64,000 bases of DNA, taken from positions 1-64,000 of the forward strand of contig JAFWTA010000033.1 of assembly GCA_017519145.1 (NCBI GenBank). Reading direction: 5' to 3'. Both the position numbers and the translations under genes were made by a program. The notes beneath the pieces are model-generated. The model did no database searches. It was not told the origin of the DNA and worked only from the letters and a program-made list of their open reading frames with translations. This DNA is from Ruminococcus sp. Lineage in GTDB: Bacteria > Bacillota > Clostridia > Oscillospirales > Ruminococcaceae. Below, piece after piece: positions 8,743 to 18,607 of the stretch; within the stretch, counting starts at the first letter, position 1, and each line of letters begins with the position of its first letter.

Positions 8743-9783
8743 ATGGCACAGTACAATTTAACCGTGAACGACAATAAAGCAACTGTAGAATCAGACTCGG
8801 ATTTTAAAGGAAATACCAAGCTTAAGCTTCTTCGGTTGCTTGAAATATTACAAAGTGAATCAACACAGCAAAAACCATTAAGCACATCTCAAATATGTCA
8901 GAGACTAGAGAAAATGGGGATGCATTGTGAACGCAGAACGCTATATCGTGATATCAAACTATTAATTGACTGCGGCTATGATATAGAAATTGTCACAGAA
9001 AGAAACGCAAACCTGTATTACTATAAGAAAGCAACGGAACTTAGTTTTTCTGAGCTAAAAATCCTTATTGACGCTGCTAAGGCTGCTTCATTCATAACAC
9101 AGGAACAAACTGAGGAGCTAGTAAGAAAACTGGTTGCACTCGGCGGTTCAAGAAAAAAAGAATTGCTAAGCAGCAATATGGTTTTCTTTAATAGCCACAA
9201 ACATAGTAATACCGATGTATATGATGTAGTTTCAACTATTGAGGCAGCGATTCTAAATAAAACCAGAATATCATTTTTCTATTTTGACCTCGATGAACAT
9301 GCTGAGAGAGTCTATAGGCACAACAAAAAAGAATACTTGGTTGATCCGATAGTTCTGATATTCAATAATGATAATTATTATCTTCGTGGATATACTCCTG
9401 ACCATGATGAGATACGTAATTATCGTGTGGATCGTATGGCAGATGTTAAAACGACTGCGCTGCCTATGGATGCTAAAGCTGATGTAAGTCCGGCAGAAAT
9501 CGAAGAATACATTTCACAATCATTTAAGATGTATGGTGGTGAAACTGTAGAAGCTCTATTAGAGTTTAAGGATCAGCTCCTTGATGTAATCTTCGATAAA
9601 TTTGGTGAAGGAACGCCTATTGTCCGCAAAAATGATAATACCTGTATTGCAACTGTCAAGGTTCAGGCAAGTCCGACTTTCTGGGGGTGGTATTTTCAGT
9701 TCCCGGATAAGATGCGGATATGTTCACCAGATTGGCTTGCGGATGAATGTGAAAAATGGAGAGATCTGAGATACAATCGATAA
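8743..9783 (+). CDS. WYL-domain transcriptional regulator
   Basis: Protein of 346 residues from the ATG at 8743, which has a GGCGAAG-like ribosome site and lies downstream of the promoter. An N-terminal winged HTH ('LKLLRLLEIL', then 'ICQRLEKMGMHCERRTLYRD') is followed by a WYL domain around residues 150-225 ('TRISFFYFD', 'YLVDPIVLIFNNDNYYLRGY', 'RNYRVDRM') and a WCX-like C-terminal extension. WYL regulators often control defence and DNA-repair operons and can sense nucleic acids or nucleotides. It is followed 31 nt later by an exonuclease gene and then a helicase-nuclease gene, which it probably regulates along with itself. Confidence 0.85.
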   Translation: MAQYNLTVNDNKATVESDSDFKGNTKLKLLRLLEILQSESTQQKPLSTSQICQRLEKMGMHCERRTLYRDIKLLIDCGYDIEIVTERNANLYYYKKATELSFSELKILIDAAKAASFITQEQTEELVRKLVALGGSRKKELLSSNMVFFNSHKHSNTDVYDVVSTIEAAILNKTRISFFYFDLDEHAERVYRHNKKEYLVDPIVLIFNNDNYYLRGYTPDHDEIRNYRVDRMADVKTTALPMDAKADVSPAEIEEYISQSFKMYGGETVEALLEFKDQLLDVIFDKFGEGTPIVRKNDNTCIATVKVQASPTFWGWYFQFPDKMRICSPDWLADECEKWRDLRYNR

Positions 9784-9814
9784 GTAATCTGTATCATTAA
9801 AAAGGAGGCTGCAA

Positions 9815-10696
9815 ATGAACACCGAGAAAAAAACAGGTAATGGCTATTTCGCTGTTATCGATACAGAAACCACTTGGAGCAATGCCGTTATGTCTATCGG
9901 TGTAGCGATTGCAGAATGCTCCACATTTAAACTGGTAGAAAAGAAATATTATATTATCTCTCCCGAATATAAGGACGGCGGAATGTATAGTTATGTCTTA
10001 ATGACGAAATCTGTTAAACTGGATCTCAAAAGCTCACGTCCAAAGGTTATCGAACATCTTGTTAAAGTTCTTCAAAAGTATCAAATAGACTCCCTATTCG
10101 CCTATAACGCTTCTTTTGACTATAATCATTTGCCCGAACTGCAATCCTATAAATGGTTCGACATAATAAAAAAAGCTGCATATAAGCAATATAACCCCAA
10201 AATATCTGAAAACGCTGACTGCTGTGGAACCGGAAGGTTAAAGAGAGATTTTGGTGTTGAACCGATTACAAGGCTTCTGTCCGGCAATCGCAGCTATTGC
10301 GAAGTCCATAATGCAGTATGTGATGCAGTTGACGAACTAAGGATAATAGAACTGCTCGGATACGCAATAGAAGACTATGGTCATGCCCAAATTAATCTGG
10401 AAAAGAAACCAAGGACTATAAGACCAAAGGAACAGAGAGCAGTTCCGAAACTCCCGAAGCCAACGAAACATGTTCCAGAAGAAAGCGAAGATATCATAGA
10501 AAAGCGATTAATAGCCAATTGTAAGTTCGCTATCGGTGATAAAATAAGACACGCTCAGTATGGATGCGGCGTAGTCAGAAAAATCGAAGTAATGAATGAA
10601 GAAATCCTGTTGCTAACTGTGCTCTATGAAGCTATAGGAATAAGTTTGCATTTACTTCCGGCTGACGAAAAGGATATCACATTGATTAACGATTGA
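9815..10696 (+). CDS. DEDDh 3'-5' exonuclease with C-terminal Tudor-like tail
   Basis: Protein of 293 residues with a strong AAGGAGG site. The RNase H-fold exonuclease (DnaQ-like) shows ExoI 'FAVIDTETTW' near residue 12, ExoII 'FAYNASFDYNHL' near 93 and ExoIII 'HNAVCDAVDEL' near 165, giving all DEDDh residues. The tail 'FAIGDKIRHAQYGCGVVRKI' resembles the Tudor/CarD-like module at the PcrA C-terminus. A similar module ends the next protein, so the two may dock on the same partner. It probably degrades single-stranded DNA or trims ends for the downstream helicase. Confidence 0.8.
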   Translation: MNTEKKTGNGYFAVIDTETTWSNAVMSIGVAIAECSTFKLVEKKYYIISPEYKDGGMYSYVLMTKSVKLDLKSSRPKVIEHLVKVLQKYQIDSLFAYNASFDYNHLPELQSYKWFDIIKKAAYKQYNPKISENADCCGTGRLKRDFGVEPITRLLSGNRSYCEVHNAVCDAVDELRIIELLGYAIEDYGHAQINLEKKPRTIRPKEQRAVPKLPKPTKHVPEESEDIIEKRLIANCKFAIGDKIRHAQYGCGVVRKIEVMNEEILLLTVLYEAIGISLHLLPADEKDITLIND

Positions 10697-10719
10697 CCTC
10701 AAAAGGAGTTGTATACAAA

Positions 10720-12999
10720 ATGAGTGGAATTCAGCTTTCCGAAGAACAACAGGACTTCGTAAACAAGGCGCTTGAAGGACATAACATACTTGTAAACGCC
10801 TGCATTGGAAGCGGAAAAACAACTGCGATCCAGTTGCTTTGCAATCAGCTTCCGAAAAAGAAAAAAATCCTGTACCTTACATACAATAAGCTGCTGAAGC
10901 TTGATGCCAAAGCTAAAATCAGGAATACTAATGTTAAGGTTCAGAACTATGACGGGATTGCATCAACTTATCTGTATCGAATGGGGATTTCTACCGGATA
11001 CGGCGACCAGATTCCTCGTTTTAATGAAGTGAAGCCTGTAATTGACAGATATGACATTCTGATCATAGATGAATACCAGGATATCGAACAGGGGCATTCG
11101 CAATTATTAGAACATATCAAATCATATAACCCAGAAATGCAGATCATTGCAGTCGGTGATATGCAACAGAAGATATATGATAAAACGAGCTTGGATGTTT
11201 CTGAGTTTATCGCCCACTTCCTTGGTGAACATATTCAGCTTGAATTTACACTGTGCTTTAGATTATCTGCTGGATTAGCAGAAAAGCTTGGAAGAATATG
11301 GCATAAAAAGATAGTAGGTGTGAACGACAATTGCATTGTTGAAAAGATGGATATGAAGCAGATAGTAGAGTTTTTGTCTACTCAAAATCCACAGGATATT
11401 CTTTGCCTCGGTGCAAGATACGGTGATTTATCTAAGACTTTGAATACGCTTGAATCAAGATACTCTTCAATTTTCAATAAGCAAACTGTATATGCCAGCA
11501 TATCAGATCACGATTCGATTCGGGCAACAGAGCCAAATGAACATACTGCAATATTTACAACATTTGACAGTAGCAAAGGACTTGAAAGAAAAATCTGTGT
11601 TATTTTCGACTTTACAGAGAGCTACTGGAACGCCAGAATCAGCAAATCGCAGCAGTCGTATGAAATTCTTCGTAACATATTCTGCGTTGCTGCAAGCCGT
11701 GGTAAATCAAGAATCATCTTTGTAGAGAGCGAAGAAGCTATGCTTACTGAAGCTACCCTTTCTACAAGGGTGGATGAAAACAAAAATCTATCCAATGTTG
11801 ATATTTCAGCTATGTTTGATTTTAAGTATCGTGAAGACATCGAGGAATGCTATTCGTTACTGCAAATTGAACAAATCATTCCGGAAGATAGCAGTACCAT
11901 AGAGGTCAAAAGCAACGATGGGCTGATTGACCTATCTCCCTGTATAGGCATCTATCAGGAAGCGATGTTTTTTGATTCCTATGAGATCAACAAGGCTATT
12001 GAGATGTATTTCAAACTCAACGATAGCAAGAAAGTGCTTTGGAATAAGAAAATTCAACAAGCAAGTCTTGAAAAGAAAATACTATTCTTGGTATCTCTTG
12101 AAACTAATCAGGATCGCTACCGTACACAGGTAGAACTACCGTTTATTGATGAAGATGCCAAAAATCAGATCGCTGACAGACTGTTCTCAAGACTGCAACA
12201 CGATGAAAAAGCACAGGTTGGATGCTTTATTCCTTTTGCAGGCAAAAAAGACGGTCCTCGTCTGTTTATTGCGGGCGGATTTGCAGATGTTGTCAAGGAT
12301 GATATCGTATATGAGCTGAAATTCGTTTCTAATCTGACTCATGAGCATTTTCTTCAGTGCGCTTGTTACATAGTTGCCTTGAAGCTTGAGAAAGGAATTC
12401 TGTGGAACACACGAGACAACACCTCTTACGAAATCAGAGTGCCCGATAAGAAGAAATTCCTTGATGCTGTTGCGAAAACTATCAGCAAGCACACAATCGC
12501 TTCTTATTACGAACCGTCCGTCATCTCTCCGAGACCAGCAGGTATTCCGGCATTAAAGGGTGAACTGTCCAAATTCACAGTAGGAGCTAAAGTAAATCAT
12601 AACGGCTTTGGAAATGGCACAATTCTCCAAATTAACTCGTTAAATGGCTCACATATCATAGATGTTAAATTTGATAAAGGCGGAGCCCGTAAGCTGCTCC
12701 TTGAGATGGTTGTGAGAAGCGGAATGATACAACTTGTTACCGAAGACACGGCTGAACCAGTTGAGCCAGAGAAACCTGCGAAAGATCCGAAACAAGAACA
12801 GTATGAACTTGGATATGAAGATGTCAAGGAATTGTTCACGCAACAAACTCGTATCATCCGTGACCGCTATAAAACCAGATGGGTTATGTGTGAGAAATGT
12901 GGTAAAATAAAGCAAGATGTAGAATTTGCATCATATGGCGGACATCGACATGTAAATCTGGGCATATGTAGGGCTTGTAGTCGAAATAATCAGGGATAA
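10720..12999 (+). CDS. UvrD-like helicase fused to PD-(D/E)XK-like nuclease, Tudor-like module and zinc ribbon
   Basis: Protein of 759 residues; the ATG at 10720 follows AAAGGAG by 9 nt (the TTG at 10693 is less likely). Superfamily 1 motifs are Walker A 'IGSGKTT' near residue 31, 'LIIDEYQDIE' near 115 and 'AASRGKSRIIFVES' near 325. A region near 515-535 ('GGFADVVKDDIVYELKF') has the D...ExK spacing of RecB/Cas4-like PD-(D/E)XK nucleases. Near 610-660 there is a PcrA-like Tudor module ('VGAKVNHNGFGNGTILQI'). The C-terminus carries CxxC pairs ('CEKCGK', 'CRACSRN'). With the preceding exonuclease it makes a compact resection machine, probably for defence or repair. Confidence 0.78.
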   Translation: MSGIQLSEEQQDFVNKALEGHNILVNACIGSGKTTAIQLLCNQLPKKKKILYLTYNKLLKLDAKAKIRNTNVKVQNYDGIASTYLYRMGISTGYGDQIPRFNEVKPVIDRYDILIIDEYQDIEQGHSQLLEHIKSYNPEMQIIAVGDMQQKIYDKTSLDVSEFIAHFLGEHIQLEFTLCFRLSAGLAEKLGRIWHKKIVGVNDNCIVEKMDMKQIVEFLSTQNPQDILCLGARYGDLSKTLNTLESRYSSIFNKQTVYASISDHDSIRATEPNEHTAIFTTFDSSKGLERKICVIFDFTESYWNARISKSQQSYEILRNIFCVAASRGKSRIIFVESEEAMLTEATLSTRVDENKNLSNVDISAMFDFKYREDIEECYSLLQIEQIIPEDSSTIEVKSNDGLIDLSPCIGIYQEAMFFDSYEINKAIEMYFKLNDSKKVLWNKKIQQASLEKKILFLVSLETNQDRYRTQVELPFIDEDAKNQIADRLFSRLQHDEKAQVGCFIPFAGKKDGPRLFIAGGFADVVKDDIVYELKFVSNLTHEHFLQCACYIVALKLEKGILWNTRDNTSYEIRVPDKKKFLDAVAKTISKHTIASYYEPSVISPRPAGIPALKGELSKFTVGAKVNHNGFGNGTILQINSLNGSHIIDVKFDKGGARKLLLEMVVRSGMIQLVTEDTAEPVEPEKPAKDPKQEQYELGYEDVKELFTQQTRIIRDRYKTRWVMCEKCGKIKQDVEFASYGGHRHVNLGICRACSRNNQG

Positions 13000-13052
13000 T
13001 TTTAGATATGGTCAGAGAAATATTTCGTGCTATCACAATAGAGGTATAATAG

Positions 13053-13868
13053 ATGTGGTTATTTGATATAATCAGAGAAAAGAAACATATTCGAGAAGAG
13101 CGCTGCGCTATGTTATTAAGTAGAATTGATACCGCTCTTGACGAACTAAAACAGGTATTTTCATGCCCTGACAGATTTGTTACTGATGACGATATCACCA
13201 TATGGAAGAATAAGCATTGTCCAATTATAACGGAGTTACGTGCAGATACGGAGATTTTCAAACTTAAGAAGGCAAAGAAATACCGAGAACTAACAAGGAA
13301 AATACAACTGTTGCTATCAGCAGAAAAAGAACTTGACCAAACGCGTAACATTCATAATGAGAAAACTGCTAACAGTAGAGCTACCGAAGTATATTCGGTT
13401 ATAGGCCAAGTCGAAGGGAAAAAACTCGATACTCAGCAGCTTGTTGCTATATCTAAGGATGTCCACACACATCTTGTTTTGGCTGGGGCAGGAACGGGAA
13501 AAACAACTACAATTGTAGGCTTGATAAAGTATCTCTTAAAAACAGGAAAATATAAGCAAAATGAGATACTTGTTCTCTCCTTTACAAATGCATCAGCTTC
13601 CGAAATGAAAGAAAGAATAAGCAATGAAACCGGCTGCCCTATAGATGCGTCAACTTTCCATAAACTAGGAATGAACATTATTACAGAAGTCGAGGGTGTC
13701 AAGCCAAAAATCACAGAGCTACAGCAGTATTCATTTATCAAACAACAACTTGAATTACTGATGCAAGATGATGAAAAAGTAGAAGCACTTTTAGTTTTTT
13801 TGGCTAAATTGCGAAAATGGCTGTATTTCGCGGTGTTTTACGATTTTGCTTTTAGCAGCTTCAAGTGA
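13053..13868 (+). pseudogene. UvrD/HelD-like helicase, 3'-truncated
   Basis: The frame has a charged N-terminal region, then 'LDTQQLVAISKDVHTHLVLA', 'GAGTGKTTTIVGL' (Walker A) and 'VLSFTNASASEMKERI' (motif Ia), as in superfamily 1 helicases. Motifs II to VI are missing. After about 13795 the residues ('LRKWLYFAVFYDFAFSSFK') no longer look like a helicase and the frame stops. This breakpoint lies just before repeats resembling integrase arm sites, so an element insertion or deletion probably removed the 3' two thirds. It follows the helicase-nuclease gene in the same direction and may once have been a fourth cassette gene. Confidence 0.7.
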
Positions 13869-13890
13869 TTTTTGGCAGCTTTTGGTACAA

Positions 13891-13913
13891 ATAAGTGGTA
13901 AACAAGTGGTTGA
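13891..13913 (+). repeat. ATAAGTGGT repeat pair, near-copy of the sequence after the element integrase
   Basis: ATAAGTGGT, four variable bases, then AAGTGGTTGA. The same 9+4+10 arrangement occurs at 33023-33045 next to the intact integrase. An inverted ATAAGTGGT lies at 14015-14023. This fits integrase arm-type sites at an element end or relic end. Confidence 0.5.
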
Positions 13914-14034
13914 AATGCGTTTTTTTCTGAAAAAAATGAATCCGAATTGCCGTTTGTTTTGTTCGAAGAGTATATTGAAATGTCCACAAGTTGGTGCTCG
14001 TTTCTGTTTATGATACCACTTATGTGTTTATTTA

Positions 14035-15447
14035 TTACCTTTTAATCTTTGCCCATAACCTATGAACAACTTTTTGTATGCTTATATATTGCATAGAAAC
14101 TAATAGTATAAGACATACTATTTGAATTGAAAGCGTGAAAACGTTTTGATATAAGGTAAGAAACACCTGAACAGTTAGAATAGCAATACAAATTGCTTGC
14201 TTTATCCAGTTAACTTTCATTCGTATTATTTTCTGAAGAGAAATAGTTCTAACAAGCCATACTGTAAAGTATCCAATCATTGTAGCAAAAGCTGCACCAA
14301 TAGAACTAAAGAAGGGTATTAGTGCAAAATTGGCTATAGTATTGACAATTGCACCTACCAATGTTGTTCGTGAGACTTCTTTTGTTTTTTTGACTGCAGT
14401 AAAAAGACATCCTTCAAATAGTGCAATGCCATTAAATGCGACACCAAGTAGCAAAAACGGAACGCAACGCCAGGCATCGTAAAAATCCTTTGCATAGAGC
14501 ATACTTGCAAGGAACTTATTAAATATGAGAATTACAGAGCACCCAATAGTTGAAACACACATATATAAGGAATAGATATTTCCAATAAAGCCATCTTTGT
14601 CTTCTTTATCAAATTCTGTAATTGCCGATACAGACCATGCATTGTAAAAAATAGTTTGGAGAGTAGATAGAATGGTCGGAATTTTATATGCAACAGAATA
14701 AATGCCATTGATTGCAGCACCACAGAAAAAAGTGATTATATACTTATCACTCGCTGTATTGATCCACCAAGCCACGGAGTTGATTGCAAGCGGTGCACTG
14801 TAGACAAACATTTCTTTAATAAGCTTACTGTCAGTTGTAAAACGTACATCTCGATATATTTTTCCGAAGAAAAACATAATAAAAATCGCAATGAAATGGC
14901 CTACTAAATTGGAAATAAGATATCCAAGAATACCAATCTTAAAGACAAGTAATAATAATAGGTTGGACACGCATGATAATAAAGTACTTGCCAAACCGCT
15001 GTAGACCAGTACCTTAACATTATCCACTGCTTTCATATACATCTGCAATGAGTTCTGTATACCACCAAAGGCAAAAGAGAAGAATAGGAAAATGAGGTAT
15101 TCTTTTCCAAAAGAGAGTATACCAAAACTAGAAAGCAGAAAGAGAACAATACCCAATAAGCACATTGCGATAGAGTTAATCGTACATCCTACGGATATGA
15201 TTTTCTTAGGATCTTTTGTTTTATCAAGACTAAATCGTAAAACTGCATCCTGAACGTTGAGCGTGAGCAAAGGAATCAATAGTTGTGCTGTTGATGTCAT
15301 AAGATCTGCAGTTCCATAATCACTCGTCGATAAAACATGTGTATATAATGGGACTAAAAGAAAAGTGATGAGCTTGGATCCAAAGCTGTTAATTGTAAAT
15401 AGTAAAGTGTTTTTTGATAAAGCACCATACTTGCTGTTCTTTTTCAT
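14035..15447 (-). CDS. Wzx-type polysaccharide flippase
   Basis: Protein of 470 residues, almost entirely hydrophobic with about 12-14 predicted membrane segments, starting 'MKKNSKYGALSKNTLLFTIN', a typical MATE-like/MVF polysaccharide transporter opening. It would flip undecaprenyl-linked repeat units across the membrane. The ATG at 15447 is preceded by GGAGGTG at a rather long distance; a TTG at 15483 is possible. It is the last gene of the minus-strand polysaccharide operon. Confidence 0.85.
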   Translation of the reverse strand: MKKNSKYGALSKNTLLFTINSFGSKLITFLLVPLYTHVLSTSDYGTADLMTSTAQLLIPLLTLNVQDAVLRFSLDKTKDPKKIISVGCTINSIAMCLLGIVLFLLSSFGILSFGKEYLIFLFFSFAFGGIQNSLQMYMKAVDNVKVLVYSGLASTLLSCVSNLLLLLVFKIGILGYLISNLVGHFIAIFIMFFFGKIYRDVRFTTDSKLIKEMFVYSAPLAINSVAWWINTASDKYIITFFCGAAINGIYSVAYKIPTILSTLQTIFYNAWSVSAITEFDKEDKDGFIGNIYSLYMCVSTIGCSVILIFNKFLASMLYAKDFYDAWRCVPFLLLGVAFNGIALFEGCLFTAVKKTKEVSRTTLVGAIVNTIANFALIPFFSSIGAAFATMIGYFTVWLVRTISLQKIIRMKVNWIKQAICIAILTVQVFLTLYQNVFTLSIQIVCLILLVSMQYISIQKVVHRLWAKIKR

Positions 15448-15508
15448 ATAACTATAATAAACACCTCCGGTGTCTTTTTCCAATGATTATTCTGGTTGAT
15501 TTTGACAT

Positions 15509-17860
15509 TTACTTATTATGTTTGATATTGCGGACTAACTTAGTTAATTTTTGTACCGTAGATATAGTTGAATTATAAAGGAATATCCGCTTGTATCTTT
15601 TTTCAATTCCTTTGATGCCGTTTTTCTTGTATTGCTCTTTCGCATCAAGACGTAAACGACCATACGTAGAAGGTTTACACAAATTTGAGTGACTAAGCTG
15701 TACACGTTTGCGTGAAACTGAATGTAGTTTAAGCTGATTACCATAAGCTTTCAGCAGCTCTTGTCCCTTATCAGAATTTACAAGCAAACAATTCAAATAA
15801 TCCGAATTTGCCAATATACCGTCTTTTTGAAACAACTCAGGATAGTCCCGCCTTGCTTCAAAGTAATCGCCGATAGTAATGTCGCCAGGCTTGTTATCAT
15901 TTGCATATTCACATCGATAGCATTGATCTCTATATGAATCACTGTGTAGGAACAAATCATAATAACTTGAATGTGATGCAGGGATAGTCATAATATCGGA
16001 GTTACTAGTTTTTCCTAAAAACTGATAGTTGATAATTCCATTATTTTTGGTTCTGAATTTCAGGTCAGAGATGTTATCGAGTTTAAAACCAGTTTCACTA
16101 AGATAGTCTCTCAACAGTTTAATACCAGGGACTCCATGGCATATCAAATCTATTGTATACAGAGCATTTGCACTAATATGTCGAATTTCAAGATAACTAT
16201 AGAGGGCTTTAATCTGACATGATGTTCCGCAGAATAGTACTGCCGTTCCTTTTTTTAGTTGCACTTCAATTTGACGGTAAACAGAACTGCAATCACTCTC
16301 GACATATTTCGAGCCAAGCAATAATGTCAAATCATTTTCATTATCAACTATAATGTGTTTAACTGTTACTTCACCATTTTCTGATGATAAATTAGAGCCA
16401 GCAACAACACCACCGTGCTCAATGAATGATTTGGCCAAACCTGAAAACACACCGCCTGATGCTGATTGTAGCCGCATATCATTATTAATATTATAAGCGA
16501 TATAGGTATCACTTGTAATAGATTTTGAATGTGTTAAGGCCAATCTACATACTTTTGCACATAATCTGCAATGAACACACTTGCTGTTATCAACCACAGG
16601 GATTCTATAACCGAATTCTGAATAGGTAGTAGAAATTGCATCTTTCGGGCAGACTGCTGCACAAGCCATACATCCGGTGCATTTTTTTTCACTTTTTAAT
16701 TCGGTATCAGCCTTAATAAGAGGTACTTGAGGCAGAGAATCCAACAAATAATCTCTTATCTCTTTTGTTTTGATTCCTTTAATCGCATCAAAATCTGGAG
16801 TAGCCTTTAATAACTCCTCTGAAATTGCTGTATCATTAATAAATCGTTCACTACACTCATACGTTGAAAACAGATTGTGAATTCGTGTACTTTGTTTGTT
16901 ATGATGACCGTAGTTTCGATCAAAGGTAAAAAACTTTCTATTGAAGATGATTGAAAAATGCGATGTATGAAAAGAATCTGTGCATACAAAGGAAGCATTT
17001 TCAATTAATGAAACGTAGTCGTAAGGTGAGCCCTCGATAAAAGTATGTGCCTTAAGTTTATTATATTCACTGTAGTTGTTGGCAAAACATAGTATGTTTA
17101 GTCCAAAAGTTGTGGCAATCTGATTGATACATTGAATAGCCGCTTCGTTTGGTGTACCCAGATAATGCACAAAAATATAATTCTGATTTCTAATAGAACT
17201 ATTTTTGGCGAAGTCATGCCATTCATCTGCATTAAGAAGCATTACCGGATCTGACAGTATCGGTACCTCACGTCTAGTCAATTCAGAAATTATTCGTTGT
17301 CCGGATTTTTCTCGAACAGACAACTTCGGAAATTTACTAATTGATTTTTTAAAATGTCGGACATTGAACTTCTTGATTGTTTCTACTCCAAAGCTTGGAC
17401 AAAGTGCGATTTTTTTTTCGTCAGGAGCAAATTCAAGAAACATAAAAGGTCGTACTAAATATCCGCCGCCCCATATCTGATCGCTGCCAGCGATGAAACA
17501 ATTGTATTCGTCGGCAAATCTTTTTTCTTTCAGCAGACTGTATTCTACACCTTTCGGCTGTAGAACAGTTTCACAGAACCAATCAAGATGAATTTTTGAT
17601 TCCTTTGAGAGAGTAGATTTACTTTCACTTCGTTTAATCTCTTTTCTATTTTTAGTAAAATCCCGATATATAAGAGAACAGAGAGCAATCTTTGAGAGAT
17701 AATATATGCGATTTTTTACCTTTTCAAATCCGTAACTATATTCATACAGTACATCACATTCATATCCTTTATTTTGTAAAAAAGTCTTTGTTGCATAGCA
17801 CTGTAACGCTGAACCATAGTTATCTCGAAAAAACGTTACTAAGGCTACTCGATTGCTCAT
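15509..17860 (-). CDS. Polysaccharide pyruvyltransferase fused to ferredoxin/FrhB-like domain
   Basis: Protein of 783 residues from the ATG at 17860 (AAGGAGA upstream). Residues 1 to about 340 resemble the polysaccharide pyruvyltransferase family ('VALVTFFRDNYGSALQCYAT', 'FIAGSDQIWGGGYL', 'FVCTDSFHTSHFSIIF'). Two 4Fe-4S motifs follow near 393-435 ('CTGCMACAAVCP', 'CVHCRLCAKVCR'). The last 330 residues match the coenzyme F420 hydrogenase/dehydrogenase beta subunit family ('GTSCQIKALYSYL', 'DLICHGVPG', 'CEYANDNKPGDITIGDY'). In many glycan clusters these are separate adjacent genes; here they form one polypeptide. The pyruvyltransferase part suggests ketal pyruvate decoration. The role of the iron-sulfur half in glycan synthesis is unclear. 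Confidence 0.82.
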   Translation of the reverse strand: MSNRVALVTFFRDNYGSALQCYATKTFLQNKGYECDVLYEYSYGFEKVKNRIYYLSKIALCSLIYRDFTKNRKEIKRSESKSTLSKESKIHLDWFCETVLQPKGVEYSLLKEKRFADEYNCFIAGSDQIWGGGYLVRPFMFLEFAPDEKKIALCPSFGVETIKKFNVRHFKKSISKFPKLSVREKSGQRIISELTRREVPILSDPVMLLNADEWHDFAKNSSIRNQNYIFVHYLGTPNEAAIQCINQIATTFGLNILCFANNYSEYNKLKAHTFIEGSPYDYVSLIENASFVCTDSFHTSHFSIIFNRKFFTFDRNYGHHNKQSTRIHNLFSTYECSERFINDTAISEELLKATPDFDAIKGIKTKEIRDYLLDSLPQVPLIKADTELKSEKKCTGCMACAAVCPKDAISTTYSEFGYRIPVVDNSKCVHCRLCAKVCRLALTHSKSITSDTYIAYNINNDMRLQSASGGVFSGLAKSFIEHGGVVAGSNLSSENGEVTVKHIIVDNENDLTLLLGSKYVESDCSSVYRQIEVQLKKGTAVLFCGTSCQIKALYSYLEIRHISANALYTIDLICHGVPGIKLLRDYLSETGFKLDNISDLKFRTKNNGIINYQFLGKTSNSDIMTIPASHSSYYDLFLHSDSYRDQCYRCEYANDNKPGDITIGDYFEARRDYPELFQKDGILANSDYLNCLLVNSDKGQELLKAYGNQLKLHSVSRKRVQLSHSNLCKPSTYGRLRLDAKEQYKKNGIKGIEKRYKRIFLYNSTISTVQKLTKLVRNIKHNK

Positions 17861-17886
17861 CAGAATCTCTCCTTGTGTATATCTCA

Positions 17887-18606
17887 CTATTTTCTTCCCA
17901 AAACCTTACGGATTTTATCGGCTTTTTCTGTACCGAATGTTTTATAAAACCACTTTGCAATTTTACCACGGAAGCGATCCTTTTTATTTACCCAACTTGC
18001 AGCATAGTGGTGGATTGAAACTGTTTTATCTGTAATGTGCAGTTTCCCTGTCTCCATGTCCATAGGATTGAAAAACTCTGATGGATAAACCGTTGTTCCG
18101 GAGATATCTTGAAGTGAATTATCTCTCTTCATCCCCAGAGAACATAATATTTCTGTTTCACGATCACAGACTGTCAATAGATTAAGTGAACCGTCTCCAT
18201 TGCGAAATCGGGATTTGGCGTAGGATTCTAGCATTAACTTGCATATTAAGTCACCTGACACAGCTCCTCTTATAAGCCCACTATTAACTCTATTACTGTT
18301 TTCAAACCCCACGAAGGTTTCGCTCACATCGTCGAGTGGCTTTAACAATTCAACGTCGGTATCAAGATAAACACCGCCATAATTATATAACACAAAAAAT
18401 CTGCAATAGTCTGAAACAAACGCCCATTTTTTTTCTTCGTATGCTTCACGGACATATTCGCAACAAGTAACATCAAAGTTATCTTCGTTCCATTCCTTGA
18501 TATCATAATCTGGACAGTGCTTTTTCCAGCTTTCTATACATTTAAGTATCAGCTTTGGCTTGGGATTCCTTCCAAACCAGCAATAGTGAATTGTTTTATT
18601 ATTCAT
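17887..18606 (-). CDS. GT32-like glycosyltransferase (DXD sugar-binding)
   Basis: Protein of 239 residues from the ATG at 18606 (AAAGGA upstream). 'KTIHYCWFGRNPKP' opens the typical capsular glycosyltransferase of the OCH1/GT32 type, and 'YGGVYLDTDVELLKPL' holds the DxD metal and nucleotide-sugar site. It would add one sugar to the lipid-linked repeat unit on the cytoplasmic side. It starts one base beyond the stop of the upstream Wzy-like gene. Confidence 0.83.
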   Translation of the reverse strand: MNNKTIHYCWFGRNPKPKLILKCIESWKKHCPDYDIKEWNEDNFDVTCCEYVREAYEEKKWAFVSDYCRFFVLYNYGGVYLDTDVELLKPLDDVSETFVGFENSNRVNSGLIRGAVSGDLICKLMLESYAKSRFRNGDGSLNLLTVCDRETEILCSLGMKRDNSLQDISGTTVYPSEFFNPMDMETGKLHITDKTVSIHHYAASWVNKKDRFRGKIAKWFYKTFGTEKADKIRKVLGRK

Positions 18607-18607
18607 A

